The position numbers and the translations under genes were made by a program. This document shows, piece by piece, positions 1-8,623 of a stretch of 64,000 bases of DNA. The DNA comes from Psychrobacter urativorans (GTDB lineage Bacteria; Pseudomonadota; Gammaproteobacteria; Pseudomonadales; Moraxellaceae). Each line of letters opens with the position of its first letter. Within the stretch, counting starts at the first letter, position 1. The stretch lies in assembly GCF_904846695.1 (NCBI RefSeq), contig NZ_CAJHBR010000005.1, positions 1-64,000 of the forward strand, in the 5' to 3' direction. The notes beneath the pieces were generated by a model. It made no database searches. It was not told the origin of the DNA and was given only the letters and a program-made list of their open reading frames with translations.

Positions 1-120
1 CTTTTTCCACTTCTGGATAGTCGTAGGACTGATATCATAGAAAACAGCAGCTTCAGCAAAGGTCATACCCTCATCTAAGCTTTTCAGGACTTGTTTGCGA
101 TAATCTAGGGAGTAAGTCAT
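1..120 (-). CDS. IS630-like transposase, N-terminal part only (runs off the left edge)
   Basis: The reverse strand from 120 opens with ATG and stays open for 40 codons to the window edge. The peptide begins MTYSLDYRKQVLKSLDEG and continues through TFAEAA and DISPTTIQKWKK. This is the helix-turn-helix DNA-binding start seen in IS630-family transposases. The rest of the gene, including any DDE catalytic domain, lies outside the window, so intactness cannot be judged. The outer end of the element should lie within about 100 bases to the right of 120, but a terminal inverted repeat cannot be assigned without the other end. Family assignment rests on the N-terminus alone. Confidence 0.7.
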   Translation of the reverse strand, partial: MTYSLDYRKQVLKSLDEGMTFAEAAVFYDISPTTIQKWKK

Positions 121-1149
121 GGTCATTTATAGTAATAATCGTTTAGTTGACTCATTCTATAACATTTTTGAAGTCAGGTGACTATACTACAGACGCCGCT
201 AAAGTTATTTTCTTCATGATTAATCTCCATAGATTATTATCGTTGTTAATCTTTTTTTATTGAATGGTATTAACTCTCAAGAAGATTAATAACTTAGGAG
301 CGGGATAATATTAACTTTTTTTATATAAGAAACTCAATAGAAAAAAGCAACAGAATTACAATTTAATTTAATTGTTCTGTAACAAAAATAACAATGCTTA
401 TTTTAAAGATTCAACATTAATTTTTTTATATTTAGGATAATATATTTTATTTCTATAGACTTTTGACGACTATCTTAGATATATAGTTGAAGGGTGATAT
501 TATAACTCTGATACCTGAATTTTGAACTTAGCTTATTCGCTTTTGGAACTAAGATTATAATCTTACAGTATATATAGCGTTTATAAGTACTAGGGTCTAA
601 GGATAAATAGAAGACGATATTGTAGAGGAACTCTAGTCAATATCGTTATACGATTCAATTTAAAATCGATACCAAAACTTTCAGGAATTATTCATTAGTC
701 TATTTTACGTACAACCAAATCAAGTAAAATAATTAGTTAGATAGATATTTAGCCAAGAAGAAAGATATTAATGAAAACTTTTTTATTATGAATTTATTTT
801 ATAATAAGACTTATATTATTAGTATTGGAGCTGAAAAATTAAATTAACTTATTAGTATTTAAACTAAAAAATGAAACTAAATCATTAGCGGTAATAATTA
901 TCTTATTAAGTTAGACATCATAATAAAAACCCTACTTTTCGAAGTAAATTAAGAATATTTTTAATTAAATTTGATAATATAATTTATTCTTCGACTTATA
1001 TGAATATATAAAAATACAGTTATTAGTTACTCTAACTAATTTCATACATCAGCCAAACAGTCGTAACAGCTAATGAGCTGTTAATTCAATATAAAATCGA
1101 GTCAATATTCTTTACATAATTAACCATAATCCTTGTATTTTTTTTTGAC
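121..1149. other. AT-rich gene desert
   Basis: About 1 kb of strikingly AT-rich DNA, far poorer in G and C than the coding DNA beside it. Stops are frequent in all six frames and I found no open frame or recognisable RNA. It lies between the IS630-like fragment and the terminator of the cobalamin genes. It may be a decayed gene or an insertion remnant; nothing in it identifies a function. Confidence 0.6.
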
Positions 1150-1190
1150 AAAAAAAAGACGAATTGGCTAATAATAACCATAAATTCGTC
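1150..1190 (-). terminator. Rho-independent terminator of the cobT-cobS-cobC unit
   Basis: Read on the minus strand, the stem GACGAATT pairs with AATTCGTC (1183-1190 and 1158-1165) and runs straight into a tract of T residues (1151-1157 as A on the plus strand). It lies about 57 bases downstream of the cobC stop, in the right orientation to end transcription of the cobalamin genes. Confidence 0.75.
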
Positions 1191-1246
1191 TAAATGAATG
1201 TAATTTTAAAACTATAATATTCACTAATAAAAGCCGCTAAGCTAAA

Positions 1247-1798
1247 CTACATTATAAATTCCAGCACAGTAAGCTCTCCATAAGTAAGTGAGCGAGGCCA
1301 ATCCGCAGCTATTTGTGGTACTGGTTGTCCCGCATTAATCATTTTGGCCGCATTAATCCAGCCAGAATGACCTACGGCTAGTATTGGCTTATCCGTCATT
1401 TTGGCCTTTAGCCAGCCTTCTACACGAGTAAAAAACTGTTGCAAGCTTTCGCCATTATCAGGGGCAAAGTGCGCAAAATTGTTGCACCAGTCATCTATCT
1501 GTTGCTTAGCGATTTGCTGCCAAGGAAGATTTTCCCAATCGCCAAAGTCAATCTCAATAAGCTCAGGCGCTATATAACACTCAAAGCCGTGCTGTACTAG
1601 TAACTGACCCACTATCAATGAACGTTGCAAAGGGCTAACCCATATCACTTTTGGCAATTGCTGCCGGCGCACATAACGCTGAATTTGATTGGCAAGGCGC
1701 TTAAGCTTACGTTTATCAACAGCCATATCAGTCTGTCCAAAACATATACCAGCAGCGGCTAACGGTTTTGGATGTCGCCAGATATATAATAGAGGCAT
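1247..1798 (-). CDS. cobC: Alpha-ribazole phosphatase (histidine phosphatase superfamily)
   Basis: Probable alpha-ribazole 5'-phosphate phosphatase, removing the phosphate from the nucleotide-loop precursor in late cobalamin synthesis. Histidine-phosphatase marks are visible: an N-terminal RHPKP in the RHG position, GICFGQTD, SPLQRS, EIDFGDWE with the acid residue, GES, and a C-terminal GHSGWI carrying the second catalytic histidine. The start at 1798 (MPLLYIWRHPKP, 183 residues) is preferred to an upstream ATG at 1828. It has a strong Shine-Dalgarno (GGGAG six bases ahead), and the upstream codons fall in a short direct repeat. It is last in the order cobT-cobS-cobC. Other histidine phosphatases look similar, so the specific role comes largely from the neighbours. 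Confidence 0.85.
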   Translation of the reverse strand: MPLLYIWRHPKPLAAAGICFGQTDMAVDKRKLKRLANQIQRYVRRQQLPKVIWVSPLQRSLIVGQLLVQHGFECYIAPELIEIDFGDWENLPWQQIAKQQIDDWCNNFAHFAPDNGESLQQFFTRVEGWLKAKMTDKPILAVGHSGWINAAKMINAGQPVPQIAADWPRSLTYGELTVLEFIM

Positions 1799-1807
1799 AA
1801 ACGTCTC

Positions 1808-1912
1808 CCAGTCTTCAATAGTCTTCAATAGTTTTGCATAACCAATAGCGGCAAAGCTTAGCGCTAAACTAACATCGCTAAACTAACAGTGCTAAATTAA
1901 CAGTGCTAAATG
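1808..1912. repeat. Short tandem repeats between cobC and cobS
   Basis: Two arrays are seen: a direct repeat of AGTCTTCAAT just upstream of the cobC start, and about three and a half copies of a 14-15 base unit close to GCTAAACTAACAGT at 1862-1912. They lie in the 164-base spacer before cobC. Function unknown. Confidence 0.6.
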
Positions 1913-1962
1913 GCAAGCTACTGAGTTACAAGATAATAAACTGCAAGCTACTAATCGCACCC

Positions 1963-2778
1963 TTAAATAAAAGGTAGTGTTGCTGCAAGCCCTGCATAGA
2001 TTGCCACTTCACTCAGCTGCTGCGTAGCCCCTAACCCATCACCAGTATAGCCATCTAGACGGCGACGTAATAATCGACGCATGTAGTCAGTAGCAATCAA
2101 AGCCAACAGTAGCGCCAGTAAAGCTTGCCAAATACTGATCAGCTGCACTGCTCTAGGGAAGACTAGCAGCACTAAAATTATGCCTAATAATAGCCAACCG
2201 CTAGCTAAAAAACCTTGAGCTAAAGTCAATTGTTGCGCCATAGGCTTAGCTTTGGCATGTTCTACTTCACCACCATAAGGCAGCAGTGCTATAAGGCTAG
2301 TACATAACAGGCGTGAAGCACTATGAGCGATTATCAGCGCCACTATGGCTACTGATACGGGCATAGCCGCCAGTAAAGTAATCTTGAGCAACAGTGCTGA
2401 GACTAAACCTAAAGTCCCATAAGTGCCTAAACGCGAGTCTTTCATAATCGTCAGAGTACGCTCACGAGTCAGACCACCGCCGAGACCATCACAAGTATCG
2501 GCTAAACCGTCTTCATGAAAGGCACCAGTTAGCTTGATACCAAAAACACTACTCACTGTTGCTGCCACTAACGGATTAAACAGTAGACTTGCCAGCCAAA
2601 ATACGCCAGCACAGAGCACCCCTACCAACAGCCCCACTGCAGGAAAATGGCGACTGCTTTGATGCAGCCACTGTGGATCATAATGAGCGAATGAAGGCAC
2701 AGGTATACGAGTCAAAAATTGCACCGCCACTAATATCAAGCGTGCTTCATAGCCAATACGGCTTAGTATCGATGCCAT
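1963..2778 (-). CDS. cobS: Adenosylcobinamide-GDP ribazoletransferase (cobalamin synthase)
   Basis: Integral membrane enzyme joining adenosylcobinamide-GDP to alpha-ribazole or its phosphate, the last assembly step of cobalamin. The 271-residue protein has the family N-terminal region with FLTRIPVP, then GAFHEDGLADTCDGLGGG (an acidic, metal-binding loop typical of CobS), then DSRLGTYGTLGL, followed by several hydrophobic helices. Near the C-terminus is DGYTGDGLGATQQLSE. Its start codon overlaps the cobT stop by one base (TGATG), which indicates translational coupling. Length is close to the usual 250-270. Confidence 0.95.
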   Translation of the reverse strand: MASILSRIGYEARLILVAVQFLTRIPVPSFAHYDPQWLHQSSRHFPAVGLLVGVLCAGVFWLASLLFNPLVAATVSSVFGIKLTGAFHEDGLADTCDGLGGGLTRERTLTIMKDSRLGTYGTLGLVSALLLKITLLAAMPVSVAIVALIIAHSASRLLCTSLIALLPYGGEVEHAKAKPMAQQLTLAQGFLASGWLLLGIILVLLVFPRAVQLISIWQALLALLLALIATDYMRRLLRRRLDGYTGDGLGATQQLSEVAIYAGLAATLPFI

Positions 2779-3911
2779 CAGTGAGTGTGCTCGCTACTGT
2801 TTTTACTTGGGCTCTGGCTTTCACTAGTGCTTTTAGGGCTGGTTTTTTCACTAATACCGGCATCGCTAAAGCTGGCCATCTCATTGATGATAGCGCAGGC
2901 TGATTGCATTAGCGGATAAGCTAATGCCGCACCACTACCCTCTCCCAAACGCATTTGCATAGTTAACAGCGGCTCAGCGTTTAATAGCTTAAGCAAATGG
3001 CTATGTCCTGGCTCGACTGAATGATGGGCAAATACCGCATATTGCAACACTCCTGGCGCTAAGCGTTCAGCGACTAACAAGGCGACACTAGCGATAAAAC
3101 CATCAATCAGTAATATCCGTCTATCACTAGCTGCTTGTATCAGCGCCCCTACCATCATTGCAATCTCAAGACCGCCTAATGCTGCTAATGCTGCTAGTGG
3201 CGATAACGCAGTGCTATGACGCTGCAATACTTGGCTTAAAATAGACTGTTTATGCTGCAGGCCCGTATCATCAAGCCCAGTACCACGGCCTATACAGTCG
3301 CCAATCGGTAGCTCACCTAATCTGGCTAATAGCATACTTGCCGCTGAGGTATTGCCAATACCCATCTCACCCACTATTAATAAGTTGCCAGTGAGCTGCT
3401 GGGCAACCGCCATGCCGTTATTAAGGGCCAGCGTGCACTCTTCATCAGTCATGGCAGGTTCAGTCAGGGCATCACGGCTACCGTGACGAACTTTATAATC
3501 GAGCAGCTGCGGATGGTTTTCAAGTTCAAAATGACTAGTAAAGTACGTGCTGTCAAAATCAGTAGCAACGCCAGCATCGACAACTTTTAGCTCGATATTA
3601 TGCTGACGCGCCAGCACATTAATAGCCGCACCGCCTTGTAAAAAGTTAAGTACCATCTGCGCGGTAACGCTACTTGGGAAGGCTGAAGTACCATGTTTGG
3701 TCAAGCCATGATCAGCGGCGAAGACCCGAATCTGTGGCTGCTCTATAATAGGCGTAGTCGACCCTTGAATCAGTCCTAACTGTAAGCCTAGCGTCTCCAA
3801 TCTACCTAGTGCGCCTAGTGGCTTAGTTTTATTATCGATAATGTGTTGGAGCTGCTGCTGTAATTGCGGGTCAGCGATATTGGCAATCTTAGGGATATTA
3901 AATGTGGTCAA
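2778..3911 (-). CDS. cobT: Nicotinate-nucleotide:dimethylbenzimidazole phosphoribosyltransferase
   Basis: Makes alpha-ribazole phosphate, the lower-ligand nucleotide of cobalamin, from nicotinate mononucleotide and dimethylbenzimidazole. Family marks are KPLGALGRLE near residue 30, FAADHGLTKHGTSAFPSSVT, the GGAAINVLAR stretch, GEMGIGNTSAASML, and a C-terminal part with HHSVEPGH and LGEGSGAALAYPL, where the catalytic glutamate is expected. The last 30 or so residues (SEKTSPKSTSESQSPSK) form a Ser/Lys-rich low-complexity tail beyond the normal end. First gene of cobT-cobS-cobC; no cobU and no clear cobalamin riboswitch is visible in the 184-base divergent spacer upstream. Confidence 0.95.
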   Translation of the reverse strand: MTTFNIPKIANIADPQLQQQLQHIIDNKTKPLGALGRLETLGLQLGLIQGSTTPIIEQPQIRVFAADHGLTKHGTSAFPSSVTAQMVLNFLQGGAAINVLARQHNIELKVVDAGVATDFDSTYFTSHFELENHPQLLDYKVRHGSRDALTEPAMTDEECTLALNNGMAVAQQLTGNLLIVGEMGIGNTSAASMLLARLGELPIGDCIGRGTGLDDTGLQHKQSILSQVLQRHSTALSPLAALAALGGLEIAMMVGALIQAASDRRILLIDGFIASVALLVAERLAPGVLQYAVFAHHSVEPGHSHLLKLLNAEPLLTMQMRLGEGSGAALAYPLMQSACAIINEMASFSDAGISEKTSPKSTSESQSPSKNSSEHTH

Positions 3912-4051
3912 TGATTGATCCTAATAATGAGGTAAATAAATAGCTGCCTATGGTAGCAGAAACCACTATATAAATATCATTTCCTAGCTACTGTCATGTA
4001 CTATAAAATAGGCCATTTAAAATCGGCGAAGCGTCGCTGTATAACTAAATA

Positions 4052-4072
4052 CGTTAGCTTTCCTAGCTAACG
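4052..4072. promoter_or_regulatory. Perfect 8-bp dyad upstream of the permease/glycerate kinase genes
   Basis: CGTTAGCT (4052-4059) and AGCTAACG (4065-4072) are perfect inverted repeats separated by five bases, ending about 25 bases before the permease start. The position suits a repressor operator or a leader hairpin. No regulator gene is adjacent, so the role is inferred. Confidence 0.4.
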
Positions 4073-4095
4073 ACAACCGTAATTTTATAGAGATT

Positions 4096-5457
4096 GTGAT
4101 GATAGTATTTTGGCTTGTATTGACCATACTTTTTATTATTTTTGCTACTGCAAAACTGAAGTGGCATCCTTTTTTAGTGCTGATATTGTCAGCTTTTTTA
4201 GTAGCGTTATTTTATCAAGTTCCTCTTGATTCAGTGGCTAAAACTATTGCTGATGGTTTTGGTGGTATTTTAGGATATATTGGTCTAGTTATAGTATTCG
4301 GCACTATCATCGGACTGATCTTAGAGAAGACTGGTGCAGCGATTGTAATGGCCGAAACGGTTATTAATTTGTTAGGACCACGCTTCCCTACTTTGACTAT
4401 GTCTATCGTTGGGGCCGTAGTGTCGATTCCTGTGTTTTGTGATTCAGGTTTTGTGATCTTAAACTCGTTAAAAGAGTCGTTGGCAGAGCGCTTAAAAGTA
4501 TCTAGTGTAGCAATGAGTATTGCTTTGGCAACAGGTCTATATGCCACTCATACGTTCGTCCCTCCTACCCCAGGTCCTATTGCTGCTGCTGGCAACTTGG
4601 GATTAGAGTCGAACTTAGGCTTAGTCATCATGGTGGGCATCGTGGTCACTACTGTTGCTGTGCTGGCAGGTTGGCTTTGGTCCAATCGCTTTCTTAATGT
4701 TGAACCAGACAATATAGATGCTGACAATGTAGCGGCTGTTGCCCTACCCGCAAACATGAAATCTCGTGAAGATTATAATAAGCTACCCTCAGCAACTATG
4801 GCTTTTTTACCTATCATAGTCCCTATAGTGTTGATATGTTTATCGTCTTTTGCTAACTTTCCTACAGCGCCTTTAGGCGGCGGTTTAATGGCTGAGCTGC
4901 TGATATTCATTGGTAACCCATTAACAGCGCTACTTATTGGTTTGTTTTTATCGTTTCTGCTAATAGAGGGCAATGACAAAACTCAGCAAGTGAGCGATGC
5001 TATCTCACAAGGTTTAGTAGTAGCGGCTCCTATTTTATTAATCACTGGGGCTGGCGGTGCATTCGGTGCGATGTTAAAAGTCACGCCGATAGGCGACTAC
5101 TTAGGCACTACATTATCCGCCTTAGGATTAGGTATATTTATGCCATTCATCGTCTCAGCAGCACTAAAAACTGCTCAAGGTTCGACTACCGTAGCTTTAG
5201 TCACCACTTCAGCGATGGTAGCACCGCTGTTAGGACAGATTGGACTTGATAGCGAACTTGGCCGTGTTTTTTGTGTCATGGCTATCGGTGCCGGGGCAAT
5301 GACTATCTCCCACGCCAACGATAGTTTCTTTTGGATTGTGAGCCAATTTAGTCGTATGAGTGTGGCACAAGCGTATAAAGCTCACTCAGTGGCTACAGGT
5401 ATCCAAGGGGTGACTAGTATTATCTTTATCTGGCTATTAACCTTAGTCTTTATCTAA
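4096..5457 (+). CDS. GntP-family permease, probably glycerate or gluconate:H+ symporter
   Basis: Polytopic inner-membrane carrier of the gluconate permease family, 453 residues, the usual length. It begins with two hydrophobic helices (FWLVLTILFIIFATAKL), then shows FGGILGYIGLVIVFGTIIG, FCDSGFVIL, THTFVPPTPGPIAAAGNLG and a C-terminal SHANDSFFWIVSQFS, all characteristic of GntP proteins. The frame opens with GTG at 4096 followed at once by ATG at 4099; either could be used. A glycerate kinase follows 131 bases downstream on the same strand, so glycerate is the most likely substrate. The family also carries gluconate and other sugar acids, and the sequence alone does not decide. Confidence 0.85.
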   Translation: MMIVFWLVLTILFIIFATAKLKWHPFLVLILSAFLVALFYQVPLDSVAKTIADGFGGILGYIGLVIVFGTIIGLILEKTGAAIVMAETVINLLGPRFPTLTMSIVGAVVSIPVFCDSGFVILNSLKESLAERLKVSSVAMSIALATGLYATHTFVPPTPGPIAAAGNLGLESNLGLVIMVGIVVTTVAVLAGWLWSNRFLNVEPDNIDADNVAAVALPANMKSREDYNKLPSATMAFLPIIVPIVLICLSSFANFPTAPLGGGLMAELLIFIGNPLTALLIGLFLSFLLIEGNDKTQQVSDAISQGLVVAAPILLITGAGGAFGAMLKVTPIGDYLGTTLSALGLGIFMPFIVSAALKTAQGSTTVALVTTSAMVAPLLGQIGLDSELGRVFCVMAIGAGAMTISHANDSFFWIVSQFSRMSVAQAYKAHSVATGIQGVTSIIFIWLLTLVFI

Positions 5458-5588
5458 TGGGTTTTATTTAATGAGTTTTATTAAATGCTTTTTATAGCAA
5501 TAATTTTAATAGAGCTAAGCTAAGCTAAATAGTAACAGCAGCCGCTATATCGACTGTGACTTTGCAATAAATAGTTTAAGAGACGCCA

Positions 5589-6752
5589 ATGAATATCCTT
5601 ATTGCCCCTGATTCATTTAAAGAAAGCTTAACTGCTTTAGAAGTATGTCACGCCATCAAGTCGGGCTTCACGCAAGTATTTCCTGATGCTGATTACACCC
5701 TGCTACCAATGGCCGATGGTGGCGAAGGTACTTGCGAAGTATTGTCTTACGCCCTTGGTGGTGATTGGCAGCAAGTGACCGTCCATGACCCCTTAATGCG
5801 CCCTATCAGTGCTAGATATTTACTACTGCCCGATGCGACAGCGGTGATAGAAATCGCCCAAGCTTGTGGTCTGCATTTATTGGCAATAGCAGAAAGAAAC
5901 CCCTTGCTTACTAGCAGCTATGGCGTTGGTGAAATGATTACTGATGCCCTAAACAAAGGGGCTAAGCGTATTATCATTGGCTTAGGCGGTAGCGCCACTA
6001 ATGATGCTGGGGTCGGTATGCTAACCGCTTTAGGCATGAAGTTTTATGATAGTAACGATCAGTTATTAGCAGCAGGCGGTGAATCATTAGCTAAGCTGCA
6101 ACGAATAGATGACTCAGCTTTTCATGCACAGATTGTCAACACGGTATTTGAAGTGGCTTGCGATGTGACTAATCCCTTATGCGGCGAGCAAGGAGCTAGC
6201 GCTATTTTTGGCCCACAAAAAGGTGCTGATACTCAGCAAGTAGCGATCTTAGATAACTCTTTAGGCCACTTTGTTAAGCTCTGTCACCATCAGCAGTCTA
6301 ACGATGACCTCGCAACAAAGGTAAACCAGGCTCAGGATATACCAGGAGCTGGTGCTGCAGGTGGCCTTGGCTTTGCCTTGATTAGCTTTTGTGGCGCGCA
6401 GTTGCAATCAGGATTTACTACAGTAGCTACCGCTGTAACTTTAGCGGCGCAAATCGCTAAAGCGGATTTAGTGATCACTGGCGAGGGCAAACTTGATGCG
6501 CAAACCGCTATGGGTAAAGTGGCTAGCGGTATCAGTCAACTGGCTAAGGCTCATGCCACTCCTATTATCGCTATTTGTGGCAGCGTTGAAACTTTAGCGC
6601 CAGCGCAACAAGCTCAGTTCAACGTAGTTATGCCCAGCATTCAAAGGCTAGACCCTATTGATAAAGTGTTAAAGGATGCTTATGCTAATATCGAAGCAAC
6701 CGCTATGAATATCGCCGCTAGTATGCATTTGGGTCAGCAGCTCCTACCCTAA
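5589..6752 (+). CDS. glxK: Glycerate kinase (GlxK/GarK type)
   Basis: Phosphorylates glycerate with ATP, feeding it into lower glycolysis; this family gives 2-phosphoglycerate in the characterised enterobacterial enzymes. It opens MNILIAPDSFKESLTA, the family signature, followed by ADGGEGT, GLGGSATNDAGVGML and GAGAAGGLGFAL, with ITGEGKLDAQTAMGK near residue 300. At 387 residues it is of normal length. It follows the GntP-type permease, so the pair reads as uptake plus activation of glycerate. A strong terminator begins about 60 bases after the stop. Confidence 0.93.
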   Translation: MNILIAPDSFKESLTALEVCHAIKSGFTQVFPDADYTLLPMADGGEGTCEVLSYALGGDWQQVTVHDPLMRPISARYLLLPDATAVIEIAQACGLHLLAIAERNPLLTSSYGVGEMITDALNKGAKRIIIGLGGSATNDAGVGMLTALGMKFYDSNDQLLAAGGESLAKLQRIDDSAFHAQIVNTVFEVACDVTNPLCGEQGASAIFGPQKGADTQQVAILDNSLGHFVKLCHHQQSNDDLATKVNQAQDIPGAGAAGGLGFALISFCGAQLQSGFTTVATAVTLAAQIAKADLVITGEGKLDAQTAMGKVASGISQLAKAHATPIIAICGSVETLAPAQQAQFNVVMPSIQRLDPIDKVLKDAYANIEATAMNIAASMHLGQQLLP

Positions 6753-6810
6753 TCCGTATAGCGTGGCTTAGTTAATAATCTACGATTTTTTAGCTAAAAG
6801 CTTTAGACAT

Positions 6811-6847
6811 AAAAAAGGACACCCTAATTATAGGATGTCCTTTTTAT
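6811..6847. terminator. Bidirectional rho-independent terminator between glxK and the RidA gene
   Basis: AAAAAAGGACA and TGTCCTTTTT form a stem with flanking A and T tracts around a short AT-rich loop. It lies between converging genes and can serve both strands. Confidence 0.85.
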
Positions 6848-6873
6848 TCTTAGTAAAGCTAAAAACTAAGCCA

Positions 6874-7212
6874 TTACTCAGCTGCGATAACTGTAACTTC
6901 TACTAATAGCTCAGGGCGGGCTAGTGCTGACTCACCGCAAGCACGGGCTGGTGGCTGTACGCCTTCGAACCATTTGTTCCATACTTGGTTCATAGCATCG
7001 AAGTTATCCATAGTGCTGATCCAAACGGTAGCAGAAAGTATTTTTGATTTGTCGCTACCTACTTCTGTTAGCAAAGCTTCAACTTTTTCTAGGCAAGTCA
7101 AGGTTTGTGCTTGGATGTCATCTTCAGCATTGCCAACTTGACCACTTAGATAGATAGTCTGATTGTGGATGACAATTTTGCTAGCTCGTTCATTACTATG
7201 TAGCTTTTTCAT
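6874..7212 (-). CDS. RidA/YjgF-family enamine/imine deaminase
   Basis: Small RidA-family protein (112 residues) that hydrolyses reactive enamine or imine intermediates to the ketoacid and ammonia. IYLSGQVG near residue 17, the PPARACGES stretch with the conserved arginine and LLVEVTVIAA with the conserved glutamate are all present, so it should be catalytically competent. It lies 103 bases downstream of a DadA-like dehydrogenase on the same strand. D-amino-acid oxidation releases imino acids, so the two genes probably act in sequence. A single terminator follows. Confidence 0.88.
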   Translation of the reverse strand: MKKLHSNERASKIVIHNQTIYLSGQVGNAEDDIQAQTLTCLEKVEALLTEVGSDKSKILSATVWISTMDNFDAMNQVWNKWFEGVQPPARACGESALARPELLVEVTVIAAE

Positions 7213-7315
7213 GATATATCCCTATGTTTTTTAGTATTATTTCTGAGCACTATGTTGACTTATAGTGCTCCCTTACATTTTTGAGGAAATATTTTAACAT
7301 ATTTACATTTACAAG

Positions 7316-8623
7316 TTACGCTTTACAGAAGCGCTGAGCGTTAAAAGGCTCAACATCAACGGTCAATGACTTGTCATGGATTAGCTCTTCTACTAGACGA
7401 CCAGTGATAGGTCCTAGAGTAAAACCTTGATGACTATGACCGAAAGCAAACCATAACTTATCATGCTTGCCAGCTGGGCCAATGACCGGTTTCATATCTG
7501 GCATACAAGGACGCGAACCCGCCCAAGCTTCACTTTCCACAGCTTCATCTAATGGCAATATCTTACGTGCTAATTTCAATACCGTCTTTAGCTGACCGAA
7601 GTTCTTTGGCGCATCCATAGTAGTCATCTCAGCACCCGTAGTAATACGAATACCTTGTTGCATCGGCCCCATCACAAAGCCTTTGTCCATATCGAACATA
7701 CTGTGATGGATAGTGTTTTTAGCACTGACTTTAAAATGCTGATGATAGCCACGCATTGGGAATAACGGTAAGTTATAACCGAGGGGTTTGATCAGCTCAT
7801 TTGACCAAGGGCCAGCGGCGATAACTAAGTTATCGCTGTAAAAAGTACCTATGGTTGTGACCACTTTCCAACCTTTACCGCCAGCATCAACATCAACATC
7901 AACATCAGTATCGACATTGTCAGTATTAACATTATCCAAGGGAATAATTTGTGTCACATCGGTTTCTTTGATAACGCCTTGCATCTGCTCAAAGTTTTTA
8001 GCATAAGCTTTAACCAGTAAACTTGGGTTAGACACTTGCCAAGAGTTTAACCAGTGAATAGCGCCAACGAAACCATCAAAATTGGCATTAGGTTCAAGTG
8101 CTTTTAGCTCATCTACACTCAATACTTTATGCTCAACGCCTTGCTCACGATCAAGGATAGCCGTATCTGCAGCTACCTTTAGGGTCTCTTTTGAGCGATG
8201 TAATTGCAGCCAGCCATCACGAGTAATTAGCTCATCAGCGCCAGATGCTTCGATCATAGTCTGATGCTCACTAGTACAATGGGCAATCAGCGTTTGCCAT
8301 TCGCTCTCTATCTGTTTGACTATGGCAGGTGCTGAGTACTTCCAGTACTGCAATAGCGCTTGATGATAGCGTAGGATAGCAGGTATACGATAGCGAATAT
8401 CGGTACCTTGGTTAGGCATAACTCTGACCAATTCAGTAATCTGGCGCGGAAAAGGATGAGTATGAATCGCTTCACGCTGGATTAAACCTGCATTACCATA
8501 TGAAGTCTCAAGTCCCGGCAGCTTTCTATCAAGCATCAGAACTTTTGAATTATTTTTCTGTAGATGCCAAGCAGCCGAAGTGCCGACCATACCCGCACCG
8601 ATAACAATAACGTCATAACGCAT
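7316..8623 (-). CDS. DadA-like FAD-dependent D-amino-acid dehydrogenase
   Basis: Probable membrane-associated flavoprotein that oxidises D-amino acids to imino/keto acids and passes electrons to the respiratory chain. The N-terminus has the FAD-binding pattern DVIVIGAGMVGTSAAWHL, with the second family mark SYGNAGLI near residue 43. Near the C-terminus are SRPCMPDMKPVIGP and FGHSHQGFTLGPITG, which bind the flavin. Length (435) is typical. Unusual is a low-complexity insert of Asn, Val and Asp (TDNVDTDVDVDVDAGG) encoded by a hexanucleotide repeat. The RidA gene follows in the same direction. Other DAO-superfamily oxidases are possible, and the substrate is not settled by sequence. Confidence 0.85.
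   Translation of the reverse strand: MRYDVIVIGAGMVGTSAAWHLQKNNSKVLMLDRKLPGLETSYGNAGLIQREAIHTHPFPRQITELVRVMPNQGTDIRYRIPAILRYHQALLQYWKYSAPAIVKQIESEWQTLIAHCTSEHQTMIEASGADELITRDGWLQLHRSKETLKVAADTAILDREQGVEHKVLSVDELKALEPNANFDGFVGAIHWLNSWQVSNPSLLVKAYAKNFEQMQGVIKETDVTQIIPLDNVNTDNVDTDVDVDVDAGGKGWKVVTTIGTFYSDNLVIAAGPWSNELIKPLGYNLPLFPMRGYHQHFKVSAKNTIHHSMFDMDKGFVMGPMQQGIRITTGAEMTTMDAPKNFGQLKTVLKLARKILPLDEAVESEAWAGSRPCMPDMKPVIGPAGKHDKLWFAFGHSHQGFTLGPITGRLVEELIHDKSLTVDVEPFNAQRFCKA
7883..7936. repeat. Hexanucleotide microsatellite inside the DadA-like gene
   Basis: Three exact copies of ATCAAC (7886-7903) plus several degenerate copies, encoding the Val-Asp run on the minus strand. Gain or loss of units would keep the frame. 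Confidence 0.75.

Noticed and set aside
2589-2903. A plus-strand frame of 104 codons
   Set aside because: It runs opposite to and across the cobS-cobT junction, both of which are clear genes; composition is that of an antisense frame.
3912-4095. Cobalamin riboswitch upstream of cobT
   Set aside because: The B12-box type sequence was not evident and the spacer is short.
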